Of a DNA stretch of 10,559 bases, positions 5,519 through 10,559 are shown piece by piece. The first letter of the stretch is position 1, and the number at the start of each line of letters is the position of its first letter. The position numbers were made by a program, and so were the translations under genes. Location: assembly GCA_044345075.1 (NCBI GenBank), contig JBIJBU010000057.1:1-10559 (forward strand). The letters are read 5' to 3'. The stretch comes from CAIKZY01 sp044345075. Lineage in GTDB: Bacteria; Actinomycetota; Actinomycetes; S36-B12. Below the pieces are notes generated by a model that was given only the letters and a program-made list of their open reading frames with translations, made no database searches and had not been told where the DNA came from.

Positions 5519-5932
5519 ATGCCTCGTCCGACTCTCTCCTTCGCCGTAATCGCTGCCATCGCGGCGATCGAGGGACTCGGCCTGATCGCCTACGCGATCT
5601 TCGACATCATCGAGGCCGTGCGCGTGGGCATCACCGGCCCGGCCGAGGTCTCCAACCCCGCGGCGCTGGTGTTGCTCATCGTGATTTACCTGGTGTTCGG
5701 GATAGGGCTGCTGCTCGTGGCCCGAGCCTGGTGGCAGATGCGCACCTGGCAGCGAGGTGCCTTCATCCTGACCCAGGTGATCGCGCTACTCGTCTTCTTC
5801 GATCTCACGCGTGCCGAAGAGCCCCTGCCACGCACGGTCGGTTTCGTCATCTTGGCGTTGGCCATCGCCGGCATCCTCCTCGTGTTCACCCCCAAGGTGA
5901 TGCGGGTGTTCGCCGAAGCCCAGCGCAATTAG
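5519..5932 (+). CDS. Small four-helix integral membrane protein, function unknown
   Basis: A 137-residue hydrophobic protein with four predicted membrane segments at about residues 8-32, 47-68, 78-95 and 104-125. Short polar loops include a Trp/Arg-rich stretch between segments 2 and 3 (RAWWQMRTWQRG) and an Arg/Glu loop before segment 4 (TRAEEPLPR). There is no signal for a transporter, enzyme or secretion family that I recognise; it looks like one of the small uncharacterised actinobacterial membrane proteins. The start is supported by a -10-like hexamer 6 bases upstream and by the hydrophobic segment starting almost at once. It is divergent from the lipid kinase, so a membrane-lipid connection is conceivable but only an inference. 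Its TAG stop shares four bases with the TAA stop of the convergent sigma gene. Confidence 0.85.
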   Translation: MPRPTLSFAVIAAIAAIEGLGLIAYAIFDIIEAVRVGITGPAEVSNPAALVLLIVIYLVFGIGLLLVARAWWQMRTWQRGAFILTQVIALLVFFDLTRAEEPLPRTVGFVILALAIAGILLVFTPKVMRVFAEAQRN

Positions 5933-6723
5933 TCGGCGGTCAGACCCTCGCGCAGCTCGCCGAGGGCGCGAGCCAGTAGTCGCGACACATGCATCTGCGA
6001 GATGCCTACCTGCTCGGCGATCTCGCTCTGGCTCATGTTCTTGAAAAAGCGCATCATGATGATCTGGCGCTCGCGCTCGGGCAACTTGTCGAGCAACGGT
6101 CGAAGTGACTCGCGATACTCGACCTCTTCCATGCCAGGGTCCTCGAAACCCAAGGTGGATGCCACGCCACCGTGGTCATCGTCTCCTTCGTCATCGAGTG
6201 ACCTTGCGCTGAAGGCAGCCTGGGCCTCGAGCACTTCGAGCACATCTTCAGGCGCAATGCCGACTCGATCGGCGATCTCGCGCACTGTCGGTGAGCGATG
6301 CAGCTCGCCGGTGAGATCCTCGCTCGCGGTGTAGATCGGGCCGCGCAATTCCTGGAGCCTGCGGGGCAGTCGAATGGTCGTCGTGCGATCGCGGAAATGA
6401 CGCTTGATCTCGCCGACGATGGTCGGAGTCGCGAATGTGCTGAACTCCAGCCCCCGCTCGATCTCGAAGCGGTCAATGGCGCTGATCAGGCCGATCGTGC
6501 CGACCTGCACGAGATCGTCATAGTTCTCGCCGCGATCGCGGTACCGGCGAGCGATGTGATGCACGAGCGGGAGGTGCATGGTGATGAGTTCCTCACGCGC
6601 CGCGGCAAAAGGTGCCGAGCCCTCGGTGGAAGAGTCCATCAGTTCGAGCAGCTCGCGCTCGCGCGCGCGTTGCTCATCACCCCACCTCTCGTCACCGGGT
6701 GGGTTGGTATCGGGGGAGGTCAC
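5929..6723 (-). CDS. sigF: SigF/SigB-family alternative sigma factor
   Basis: A 264-residue group 3 sigma factor of the general-stress/sporulation SigB/SigF type. Region 2 (about 45-112) contains LPLVHHIARRYRDRGENYDD, DLVQVGTIGLISAIDRF and FSTFATPTIVGEIKRHFRD. Region 3 spans about 120-200 and region 4 about 208-258, with the helix-turn-helix MSQSEIAEQVGISQMHVSRL. A far-upstream in-frame start at 6915 would add 64 Arg-rich residues wholly inside the anti-sigma gene and is rejected. GTG 6723 overlaps the anti-sigma stop by 4 bases (GTGA), the usual translational coupling. No ribosome site precedes it, consistent with that coupling. Its release is expected to depend on the anti-sigma factor encoded upstream; no anti-anti-sigma gene is in the window. 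sigF versus sigB naming is tentative. Confidence 0.92.
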   Translation of the reverse strand: MTSPDTNPPGDERWGDEQRARERELLELMDSSTEGSAPFAAAREELITMHLPLVHHIARRYRDRGENYDDLVQVGTIGLISAIDRFEIERGLEFSTFATPTIVGEIKRHFRDRTTTIRLPRRLQELRGPIYTASEDLTGELHRSPTVREIADRVGIAPEDVLEVLEAQAAFSARSLDDEGDDDHGGVASTLGFEDPGMEEVEYRESLRPLLDKLPERERQIIMMRFFKNMSQSEIAEQVGISQMHVSRLLARALGELREGLTAD

Positions 6724-7100
6724 GAGCTGACCGGCTCGTGACGCTTGACGTGCAGGGTGAGGCAGACCTGGCCAGCATCGACCGACGCAGTGACGTCGTC
6801 GACGAGAGCGGTGAGCACAGTCCAGCCGAAGGTATTCGTGGCGGGTACTACTCCGCTTGTAGTCATGCCGCGCACCTCGATGCGCAGCGAACCGAGAGCC
6901 TCGACGAACACGCACCGCATCTCGCTGCCCACAACAGCATCGAGAACTATCTGCGCTGCTGCCTCATCGACCGCGAGACGGAGATCCTCGAGCTGGTCGA
7001 TCGGCAAATCTGCCCGCACGGCCATCGCCGCGGCCATGGTGCGGGCCAGCGAGACGTACTGGGTCTGGGCGGGAAAGCTCACGGTCACGGCGTTGGTCAT
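6720..7100 (-). CDS. rsbW: RsbW/UsfX-like anti-sigma factor with degenerate ATPase fold
   Basis: A 126-residue protein of the HATPase/RsbW anti-sigma class, placed directly upstream of and overlapping sigF. The recognisable core is LEDLRLAVDEAAAQIV (38-52), corresponding to the N-box helix of the kinase fold. The usual Asn after the acidic residue is Gln50, and the DxGxG nucleotide motif is missing, replaced by a stretch ending in FGWTVLTALVDDV (91-103). I recall a similar degenerate pattern in M. tuberculosis UsfX. It probably holds SigF inactive, and a partner-switching anti-anti-sigma protein should exist elsewhere. ATG 7100 is chosen over an upstream TTG at 7121 because AAGGAG lies about 5 bases before it. 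It follows the acetyltransferase gene by 17 bases on the same strand. Confidence 0.87.
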   Translation of the reverse strand: MTNAVTVSFPAQTQYVSLARTMAAAMAVRADLPIDQLEDLRLAVDEAAAQIVLDAVVGSEMRCVFVEALGSLRIEVRGMTTSGVVPATNTFGWTVLTALVDDVTASVDAGQVCLTLHVKRHEPVSS

Positions 7101-7117
7101 GTCACTCCTTCTCGGAC

Positions 7118-7612
7118 TCAAGTATCCAGGCTGCTCGAGCCCATGCGAGCCAGGTTCGCCAATGCGTCGCCTTCAGCCCGGTAAGGCACCCACTCGGTCA
7201 GCCCTTTAGCCCCAAGTGCGGCATAGAAGTCGCGACTGGGTGTATTCCAGTCGAGCACGCTCCAGTCGAGCCGGCCGAAGCCCTTCTCGACACATTCCTG
7301 CGCCAATCGAATGAGTAGCGCCTTGCCGTAGCCCTGGCCACGGAAGGCCGGGCGAACGTAGAGATCCTCGAGATAGATGCCATGACGACCAAGCCAGGTG
7401 GAGTAGTTCAGGAAGTAGAACGCATACGCCACGACCTCGCCTGAGACCTCGACCACGAGTGAATGCACGCGCGGACTCTCGCCGAACAGGTCGCGACTGA
7501 AGTCTGCGTCTGTAGCAATTGCCTGCTCGGGCGCATTCTCATACTCAGCTAGTTCCAGCACCATCGCGATCAACGCGGGGACGTCGCGGGGCTCGGCAGG
7601 TCGGATGCTCAT
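7118..7612 (-). CDS. GNAT N-acetyltransferase, SSAT-like (polyamine/thialysine type)
   Basis: A 164-residue single-domain GNAT enzyme that transfers acetyl from acetyl-CoA to an amine. The acetyl-CoA loop is RGQGYG (about 93-98) after the strand GIYLEDLYVRPAF. The C-terminal pattern RLDWSVLDWNTPSRDFYAALGAKGL and the N-terminal IRPAEPRDVPALIAMVLELAEYE closely follow the spermidine/spermine and thialysine acetyltransferase branch. Polyamine or diamine is therefore the best-guess substrate, but this subgroup also acts on other amines. The ATG at 7612 is the only sensible start. No Shine-Dalgarno sequence is seen; AATACT lies 6 bases before the ATG and may be a -10 for a leaderless message. It is probably first in an operon with rsbW and sigF, bounded upstream by the sodN terminator. 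Confidence 0.9.
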   Translation of the reverse strand: MSIRPAEPRDVPALIAMVLELAEYENAPEQAIATDADFSRDLFGESPRVHSLVVEVSGEVVAYAFYFLNYSTWLGRHGIYLEDLYVRPAFRGQGYGKALLIRLAQECVEKGFGRLDWSVLDWNTPSRDFYAALGAKGLTEWVPYRAEGDALANLARMGSSSLDT

Positions 7613-7675
7613 GGTCCAAGTATTCGCTGTGGGGCCGGCGGTGGATCGTCGGCCTCAACAAATCACACCCGCATA

Positions 7676-7710
7676 GATGAAGCCCCCGCAGGATCGGCGG
7701 GGGCTTCATC
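7676..7710 (-). terminator. Long hairpin terminator downstream of sodN
   Basis: GATGAAGCCCCCGC (7676-7689) and GCGGGGGCTTCATC (7697-7710) form a perfect 14-bp stem with a 7-base loop. The hairpin begins 17 bases after the sodN stop. No T-run follows in either direction, as is usual for actinobacterial terminators. It lies between sodN and the same-strand acetyltransferase gene, so it should isolate the highly expressed sodN message from the sigF operon and may also stabilise its 3' end. Confidence 0.85.
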
Positions 7711-7727
7711 ATGAAGTGCGGGTCGAA

Positions 7728-8129
7728 CTAGGCCTTCTTGGTCTCCCAGAAGATCGCGGCGATCTCGTCGATCTTGGCGAGCAGCGCATCGGCGACTGCA
7801 ACGTCGGTGGTCGACTTGGTGCCGCCGGCACCGGCGAGCTTGGTGGCCTCGTTGAAGAGGGTGTTCAGGTTCGGGTACTTCTCGAAGTGCGGGGCCTTGA
7901 AGTAGTCGGTCCAGAGAACCCAGAGGTGCTCCTTGACCATGGTCGAGCGGTCTTCCTTGATGGAGATCGCACGAGCCTTGAAGTCAGCGTCTGAGGAGTC
8001 GTTGTACTTGACCATGCACGCCTTGACGGACTCGGCCTCGAGGCGAGCCTGAGCGGGGTCGTACACGCCGCAGGGCAGATCGCAGTGAGCGTAGGCAGTG
8101 GTGCGGGGGGTGAGGATGCGGGACAGCAT
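7728..8129 (-). CDS. sodN: Nickel superoxide dismutase (NiSOD) precursor
   Basis: A 133-residue cytosolic enzyme that dismutates superoxide to oxygen and peroxide. The nickel hook HCDLPCGVYD begins at residue 15 after a 14-residue propeptide (MLSRILTPRTTAYA). Cleavage before His15 exposes the mature His1, Cys2 and Cys6 ligands. The remainder follows the four-helix-bundle NiSOD pattern, with KEHLWVLWTDYFK, HFEKYPNL and the C-terminal FWETKKA. Length and propeptide match the Streptomyces enzymes. An AAAGGG lies about 6 bases before the ATG. Divergently encoded SodX is the processing protease. There is no iron or manganese SOD in the window and no nickel transporter nearby, so nickel must be taken up by genes elsewhere. 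Confidence 0.98.
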   Translation of the reverse strand: MLSRILTPRTTAYAHCDLPCGVYDPAQARLEAESVKACMVKYNDSSDADFKARAISIKEDRSTMVKEHLWVLWTDYFKAPHFEKYPNLNTLFNEATKLAGAGGTKSTTDVAVADALLAKIDEIAAIFWETKKA

Positions 8130-8186
8130 GTGAACCCTTTCGGTTGGCGGAACAGCCGCGGGATGCCCCGAATGGCTATGGGGAGA

Positions 8187-8214
8187 AGCCTACCCGCGCC
8201 CCCCGAGGAGGCAA
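8187..8214 (-). promoter_or_regulatory. sodN: Candidate sodN promoter
   Basis: On the minus strand TTGCCT (8209-8214) is followed by 16 bases and TAGGCT (8187-8192), a plausible -35/-10 pair giving a leader of about 50 bases before the sodN ATG at 8129. The -35 overlaps the strong AGGAGG ribosome site of divergent sodX (8206-8211). I see no TTGC-N8-GCAA type palindrome of the Nur class here. Confidence 0.45.
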
Positions 8215-8223
8215 GATGGCCTC

Positions 8224-8532
8224 ATGGGGATTGGCTCACATCTGACCACGGTCCGGATCATCGGCCCGTCGATGGAGCCTGCCCTGAGAACCGGCGACTG
8301 CTGGGTGGTGCGCCTTGGCGCGCGGGTGACACCTGGCGATGTCGTCTTCGCTGTTCACCCGCTTCGCCCCGATCTGCGGATCGTGAAGAGGGCGATCCGC
8401 CAGGAGGGGTCAGGCTGGTGGATTGAGGGGGATAACCCCGACTCGAGTGATGACAGTCGAAGTTTCGGGCCGGTCGACACGGTGCTCGGGAAGCTGATCT
8501 TTCGGTATTCACCCCTGTTCAGGCGAGGTTGA
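8224..8532 (+). CDS. sodX: Nickel superoxide dismutase maturation protease (SodX)
   Basis: A 102-residue S26-family (signal-peptidase-like) endopeptidase that removes the NiSOD propeptide so the new N-terminal histidine can bind nickel. The nucleophile box GPSMEPAL contains Ser16, and the general base Lys55 lies in RIVKRAI. The box GDNPDSSDDSRSFGPV (69-84) is the usual third S26 motif. It lacks the N-terminal membrane anchor of true signal peptidases, as expected for a cytosolic SodX. A strong AGGAGG (8206-8211) lies 12 bases upstream of the ATG. It is divergent from sodN, with 94 bases between start codons, and converges on the BtuF-like gene with only 4 bases between stops. The pairing with sodN makes the assignment firm. 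Confidence 0.95.
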   Translation: MGIGSHLTTVRIIGPSMEPALRTGDCWVVRLGARVTPGDVVFAVHPLRPDLRIVKRAIRQEGSGWWIEGDNPDSSDDSRSFGPVDTVLGKLIFRYSPLFRRG

Positions 8533-8536
8533 GTCT

Positions 8537-9310
8537 CTAACTCAGTGCCGACCGAATTGTCCAGGCGAGTTCAGCAGGTGCATTGACCATGGCAGGCCCG
8601 TACCAGGTAAGCAGCCGGCCGCTGACGAGAGCGGCATGCGCGGAGAAGTACTCGGGGCCGTCATCGATGGTGAATTCATAGGGCTCATCGGGCAGGATCA
8701 CCAGCTCGGTGTCGGGCAGCTGATTCAACTCGAGTTTTGGGTAGCGCTCCGGGTGCAATTCCAGCGCATTGAAGATGCCGAGCCTGCCGAGTAGTTCACC
8801 GGCATAGGTATCGGAACCGACGAACATCCAGGGCTTGCGCCAAATCGGAATCAGCGCGGTCACCGGCTGGTCGAAGACCGACTCGGGGTTCGCCCAGTTG
8901 GCTCGCGCCTGCTCAAGCCAGGGAACGTTCACGTGGCCGAGGCTCGCGAAGAGTCGCGTCATGGAGTCGATGGCCTGATCGACATTGCGGATCTCGGTCA
9001 CCCATACGGCAAGCCCGGCGTCACGCAGTTCTGCGATGTGCTCGGGCTTGTTTTCCTCTTCATTGGCGATGACGAGTTCGGGTGTCATGGCGATGATCGC
9101 GGCAACATCAGGATTCTTGGTGCCTCGAATGCGCGGAACGTCGAGCCCCTCGGGATGCGTGCACCAGTCGGTGGCCGCGATGATCGTGCCGGGCATGGTG
9201 GCCTCGACAGCCTCGGTGAGTGACGGCACCAGGCTGACGATGCGGGTGACCTGCTCAGGCAGCATGACTTTCGCCCCGAGATCGTCACGGAGCTCGCGCA
9301 GTTCGCTCAT
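8537..9310 (-). CDS. BtuF-like helical-backbone metal/corrinoid receptor without signal peptide
   Basis: A 257-residue class III (BtuF/FhuD-type) substrate-binding domain. Characteristic stretches are RIVSLVPSLTEAV (23-35), ATDWCTHPEG (46-55, with Cys50 and His52), GTKNPDVAAII (63-73), PELVIANEEEN (77-87) and WMFVGSDTYAGELLGRLGI (161-179). Family members usually bind cobalamin, haem or siderophores outside the membrane and feed an ABC importer. Here the chain starts MSELRELRDDLGAKV, with no signal peptide or lipobox, and no ABC permease or ATPase is adjacent, so export is unlikely. ATG 9310 is chosen because it overlaps the upstream aldolase stop by 4 bases (ATGA); an extension to 9388 would lie entirely inside that gene, is Arg/His-rich and still gives no signal peptide. 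A cytosolic ligand-binding role is inferred; the ligand is unknown. Confidence 0.85.
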   Translation of the reverse strand: MSELRELRDDLGAKVMLPEQVTRIVSLVPSLTEAVEATMPGTIIAATDWCTHPEGLDVPRIRGTKNPDVAAIIAMTPELVIANEEENKPEHIAELRDAGLAVWVTEIRNVDQAIDSMTRLFASLGHVNVPWLEQARANWANPESVFDQPVTALIPIWRKPWMFVGSDTYAGELLGRLGIFNALELHPERYPKLELNQLPDTELVILPDEPYEFTIDDGPEYFSAHAALVSGRLLTWYGPAMVNAPAELAWTIRSALS

Positions 9311-10347
9311 GCGCCGGTTCCGGAGGTGAGTGAGGTGAGTGCTGACACGAAGGTGTCGATATCCGCGGTTGTGGTATCCCACGAGCACATCCAGCGCACC
9401 TCGTTGGTCGCTTCGTTCCAGACATAGAACGGGGTGACCTCCTGCAGGGCAGGGGTGATGGCGGCGGGAATGATCGCGAAGACCGCATTGGCTTCGACTG
9501 CCTGCGTGATCGTGACTCCGGGGATACTCGTGACCTTCGAGGCAAGGTACTGCGCCATCGAATTTGAATGCTCGGCATTCGCGCGCCAGAGTTCGTCTTC
9601 GAGCAGTGCGATGAACTGAGCTGAGATGAAGCGCATCTTGCTGGCCAGTTGCATGTACTGCTTGCGGATGTAGCCGAGGGTTTCACCCGCGTTGAGAGCT
9701 GGGTTGAGGATGACAACCGCCTCGGCACCCATAGCGCCGTTCTTCGTGGCGCCGAAGGAAAGAGCATCGATGCCGATGTCGGTCGTCATCTCCTTGAAGG
9801 TGCAGCCGAGGCCAGCCGTCGCATTCGCGATACGGGCGCCGTCGAGATAGACATACATGTCGAGTTCATGTGCGGTCGAAGTAATGGCACGCAGCTCGTC
9901 AAGCGAGTAGCGAGTGCCGTACTCGGTCGACTGCGTGACGAGCACGACTCGCGGCTGCGCATGGTGGAAGTCACCGATGCCCCAGTGCTGTGCACGTATG
10001 AGTTCAGGGGTGATCTTGGCGTCAGCGCTGGGCACTGCGATGACCTTCGAGCCGAGCAATTTCTCCGGTGCGCCGGCCTCGTCAACGTTTACGTGGGCAG
10101 TGGTCGCACAGATCACGCTCTCCCAACTGCGCAGCATCGACTGCATGCCCACGACGTTGGCACCCGTGCCATTGAAGACCGGAAAGACCTCAGCGTGCTC
10201 ACCGAACTCGCCTTGGATCAGTTCCAGTGCTCGGGTGGTCCACGGGTCCGCGCCGTAGGAAACCGCATGGTCTGCGTTAGCAGCGGCGATCGCTTCGAGC
10301 ACCCGCGGATGCACCCCGGAATGGTTGTCACTGGCAAGGGAGCGCAT
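9307..10347 (-). CDS. ltaE: Low-specificity L-threonine aldolase (PLP enzyme)
   Basis: A 346-residue fold-type I PLP enzyme of the beta-eliminating lyase/threonine aldolase family, which cleaves L-threonine or allo-threonine to glycine and acetaldehyde. Visible hallmarks are the N-terminal DNHSGVHPRVLEAI (7-20) and SYGADPWT (30-37), FNGTGANV in the cofactor-phosphate loop (58-65), the ring-stacking His85 (TAHVNVDEAG), Asp169/Arg172 in LDGARIANA, and the Schiff-base Lys202 in SFGATKNGAMGAEA. Length is normal. The ATG at 10347 is preceded by TAGCGT and 6 bases, suggesting a leaderless transcript. The stop overlaps the start of the BtuF-like gene, so the pair is translationally coupled. Its precise substrate preference (threonine, allo-threonine, phenylserine) cannot be read from sequence. 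Confidence 0.93.
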   Translation of the reverse strand: MRSLASDNHSGVHPRVLEAIAAANADHAVSYGADPWTTRALELIQGEFGEHAEVFPVFNGTGANVVGMQSMLRSWESVICATTAHVNVDEAGAPEKLLGSKVIAVPSADAKITPELIRAQHWGIGDFHHAQPRVVLVTQSTEYGTRYSLDELRAITSTAHELDMYVYLDGARIANATAGLGCTFKEMTTDIGIDALSFGATKNGAMGAEAVVILNPALNAGETLGYIRKQYMQLASKMRFISAQFIALLEDELWRANAEHSNSMAQYLASKVTSIPGVTITQAVEANAVFAIIPAAITPALQEVTPFYVWNEATNEVRWMCSWDTTTADIDTFVSALTSLTSGTGA

Positions 10348-10353
10348 CCCGCC

Positions 10354-10359
10354 ACGCTA
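10354..10359 (-). promoter_or_regulatory. ltaE: Candidate leaderless promoter of threonine aldolase (-10 TAGCGT)
   Basis: On the minus strand TAGCGT is followed by exactly 6 bases and the ATG at 10347. No clear Shine-Dalgarno sequence or -35 is seen. The spacing is the same as in the divergent promoter 12 bases away. Confidence 0.45.
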
Positions 10360-10371
10360 CCAACTCGCGAT

Positions 10372-10377
10372 TAGACT
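10372..10377 (+). promoter_or_regulatory. Candidate leaderless promoter of the alcohol dehydrogenase gene (-10 TAGACT)
   Basis: TAGACT is followed by exactly 6 bases and the ATG at 10384, with no Shine-Dalgarno sequence. It is back to back with the aldolase promoter. Confidence 0.5.
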
Positions 10378-10383
10378 CGATCC

Positions 10384-10559
10384 ATGTTCGCCGTCTACGC
10401 CGCTGCCGTCGACCCCATTGACCCGCTGTCCTGCCTCGGAGTCGGGGAGCTCTCGCAGCCGACCACCCCAAGTGAGTGGGTGAACGTGCGCGTGCGGGCT
10501 GCGAGCCTGAACCACCACGACCTGTGGGCGCTCAAGGGAGTCGCGCTCAAGGCTGACCG
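10384..10559 (+). CDS. Medium-chain alcohol dehydrogenase/quinone reductase-like protein (3' truncated)
   Basis: The first 58 codons of a gene that runs off the window end. The translated N-terminus begins MFAVYAAAVDPIDPLSCLGV and continues to VNVRVRAASLNHHDLWALKG. The VRVRAASLNHHDLW stretch is the typical N-terminal strand and turn of the GroES-like domain of zinc-dependent alcohol dehydrogenases and quinone oxidoreductases (MDR superfamily), and the NHHDLW form is common in actinobacterial members. Neither the catalytic zinc ligands nor the Rossmann domain are in the window, so enzyme type and substrate cannot be given. The start is supported by TAGACT 6 bases upstream and by the family's usual N-terminal position. 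It is divergent from threonine aldolase with 36 bases between start codons. Confidence 0.8.
   Translation, partial: MFAVYAAAVDPIDPLSCLGVGELSQPTTPSEWVNVRVRAASLNHHDLWALKGVALKAD

Noticed and set aside
5010..5979. Long plus-strand open frames (5010-5549, 5362-5979) across the lipid kinase and membrane protein genes
   Set aside because: They cross a clear divergent promoter region, have Arg/His-rich low-complexity translations, and conflict with genes supported by motifs or membrane segments.
6724..6915. N-terminal extension of SigF starting at 6915
   Set aside because: The 64 extra residues are Arg-rich and lie in the anti-sigma gene in another frame; GTG 6723 overlaps the anti-sigma stop in the typical coupled arrangement and gives the usual sigma length.
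7613..7675. Search for a SigF-type autoregulatory promoter (GTTT-N15-17-GGGTAT) before the acetyltransferase-rsbW-sigF operon
   Set aside because: No acceptable match was found in this gap or just upstream of rsbW, so autoregulation by SigF is not supported from the sequence.
8530..8544. TGAGT-N5-ACTCA inverted repeat at the sodX/BtuF-like junction, considered as a bidirectional terminator
   Set aside because: Only 5 bp with a 5-base loop and no T-run; too weak to call.
9311..9388. N-terminal extension of the BtuF-like protein starting at 9388, examined as a possible signal peptide
   Set aside because: The extension is Arg/His-rich, lacks a hydrophobic core and lipobox, and lies inside the aldolase gene.
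9649..10374. A 241-codon open frame on the plus strand, antisense to threonine aldolase
   Set aside because: It overlaps a gene with complete PLP motifs and runs through the divergent promoter region; no recognisable domain or ribosome site.
1..10559. Mobile elements, tRNA/rRNA genes, CRISPR arrays, phage or toxin-antitoxin genes
   Set aside because: No transposase, integrase, direct-repeat array or structural RNA signature was seen; gene content and composition look uniform and chromosomal.

Overview
This window looks like chromosomal DNA from a high-G+C Actinomycetota bacterium (roughly 60% G+C by eye). The evidence is a WhiB protein, a SigR/SigH-type sigma factor with a zinc anti-sigma factor, a SigF/UsfX-type sigma/anti-sigma pair, a nickel superoxide dismutase with its dedicated protease, and a PdtaS-type histidine kinase. 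The genes are packed very tightly: several overlap by 1-4 bp, three convergent pairs are separated by 7 bp or less, and two divergent pairs have start codons only about 36-44 bp apart. I see no insertion sequence, tRNA, rRNA, CRISPR or phage gene. A cautious reading is a compact-genome, possibly free-living actinobacterium; the genus cannot be fixed from this sequence.

Left part (1-4042, plus strand): the tail of an unidentified helical protein, an SRAP/YedK-type abasic-site DNA-protein crosslink protein, then a redox-stress cluster: sigR/sigH, rsrA/rshA, a 71-residue biotinyl carrier protein, and a PdtaS-like histidine kinase. A convincing SigR-type promoter (GGAAT-N18-GTT) sits directly after the SRAP stop. 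Together with a second candidate promoter and an in-frame upstream start, it suggests the same two-isoform feedback circuit known for Streptomyces SigR.

Middle part (4050-5932): whiB1 faces pdtaS and has a 240-bp upstream region holding a near-perfect Crp-like palindrome and a strong hairpin. A lipid/diacylglycerol kinase-like gene lies upstream on the same strand, and a four-helix membrane protein is transcribed divergently from it. From memory, the SRAP - sigH - rshA - biotinyl protein - pdtaS - whiB1 - lipid kinase order and orientation matches the Rv3226c-Rv3218 region of Mycobacterium tuberculosis, so this is an ancestral actinobacterial stress-signalling block.

Right part (5929-10559): on the minus strand, a GNAT (SSAT-like) acetyltransferase, an UsfX/RsbW-like anti-sigma factor and a SigF/SigB-family sigma factor form a likely operon. 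Next come sodN (minus) and sodX (plus), divergent. An L-threonine aldolase and a BtuF-like metal/corrinoid receptor without a signal peptide form a coupled minus-strand pair, and the start of a medium-chain alcohol dehydrogenase is cut by the window edge.

No wholly new system is evident. The most useful observations are regulatory: the sigR double promoter, a recurring leaderless promoter module (TANNNT followed by 6-7 nt and the start codon), the whiB1 leader with Crp-like site and hairpin, loss in PdtaS of the cysteine pair implicated in Cu/NO sensing in M. tuberculosis, and an anti-sigma kinase fold lacking its usual ATP-binding motifs.
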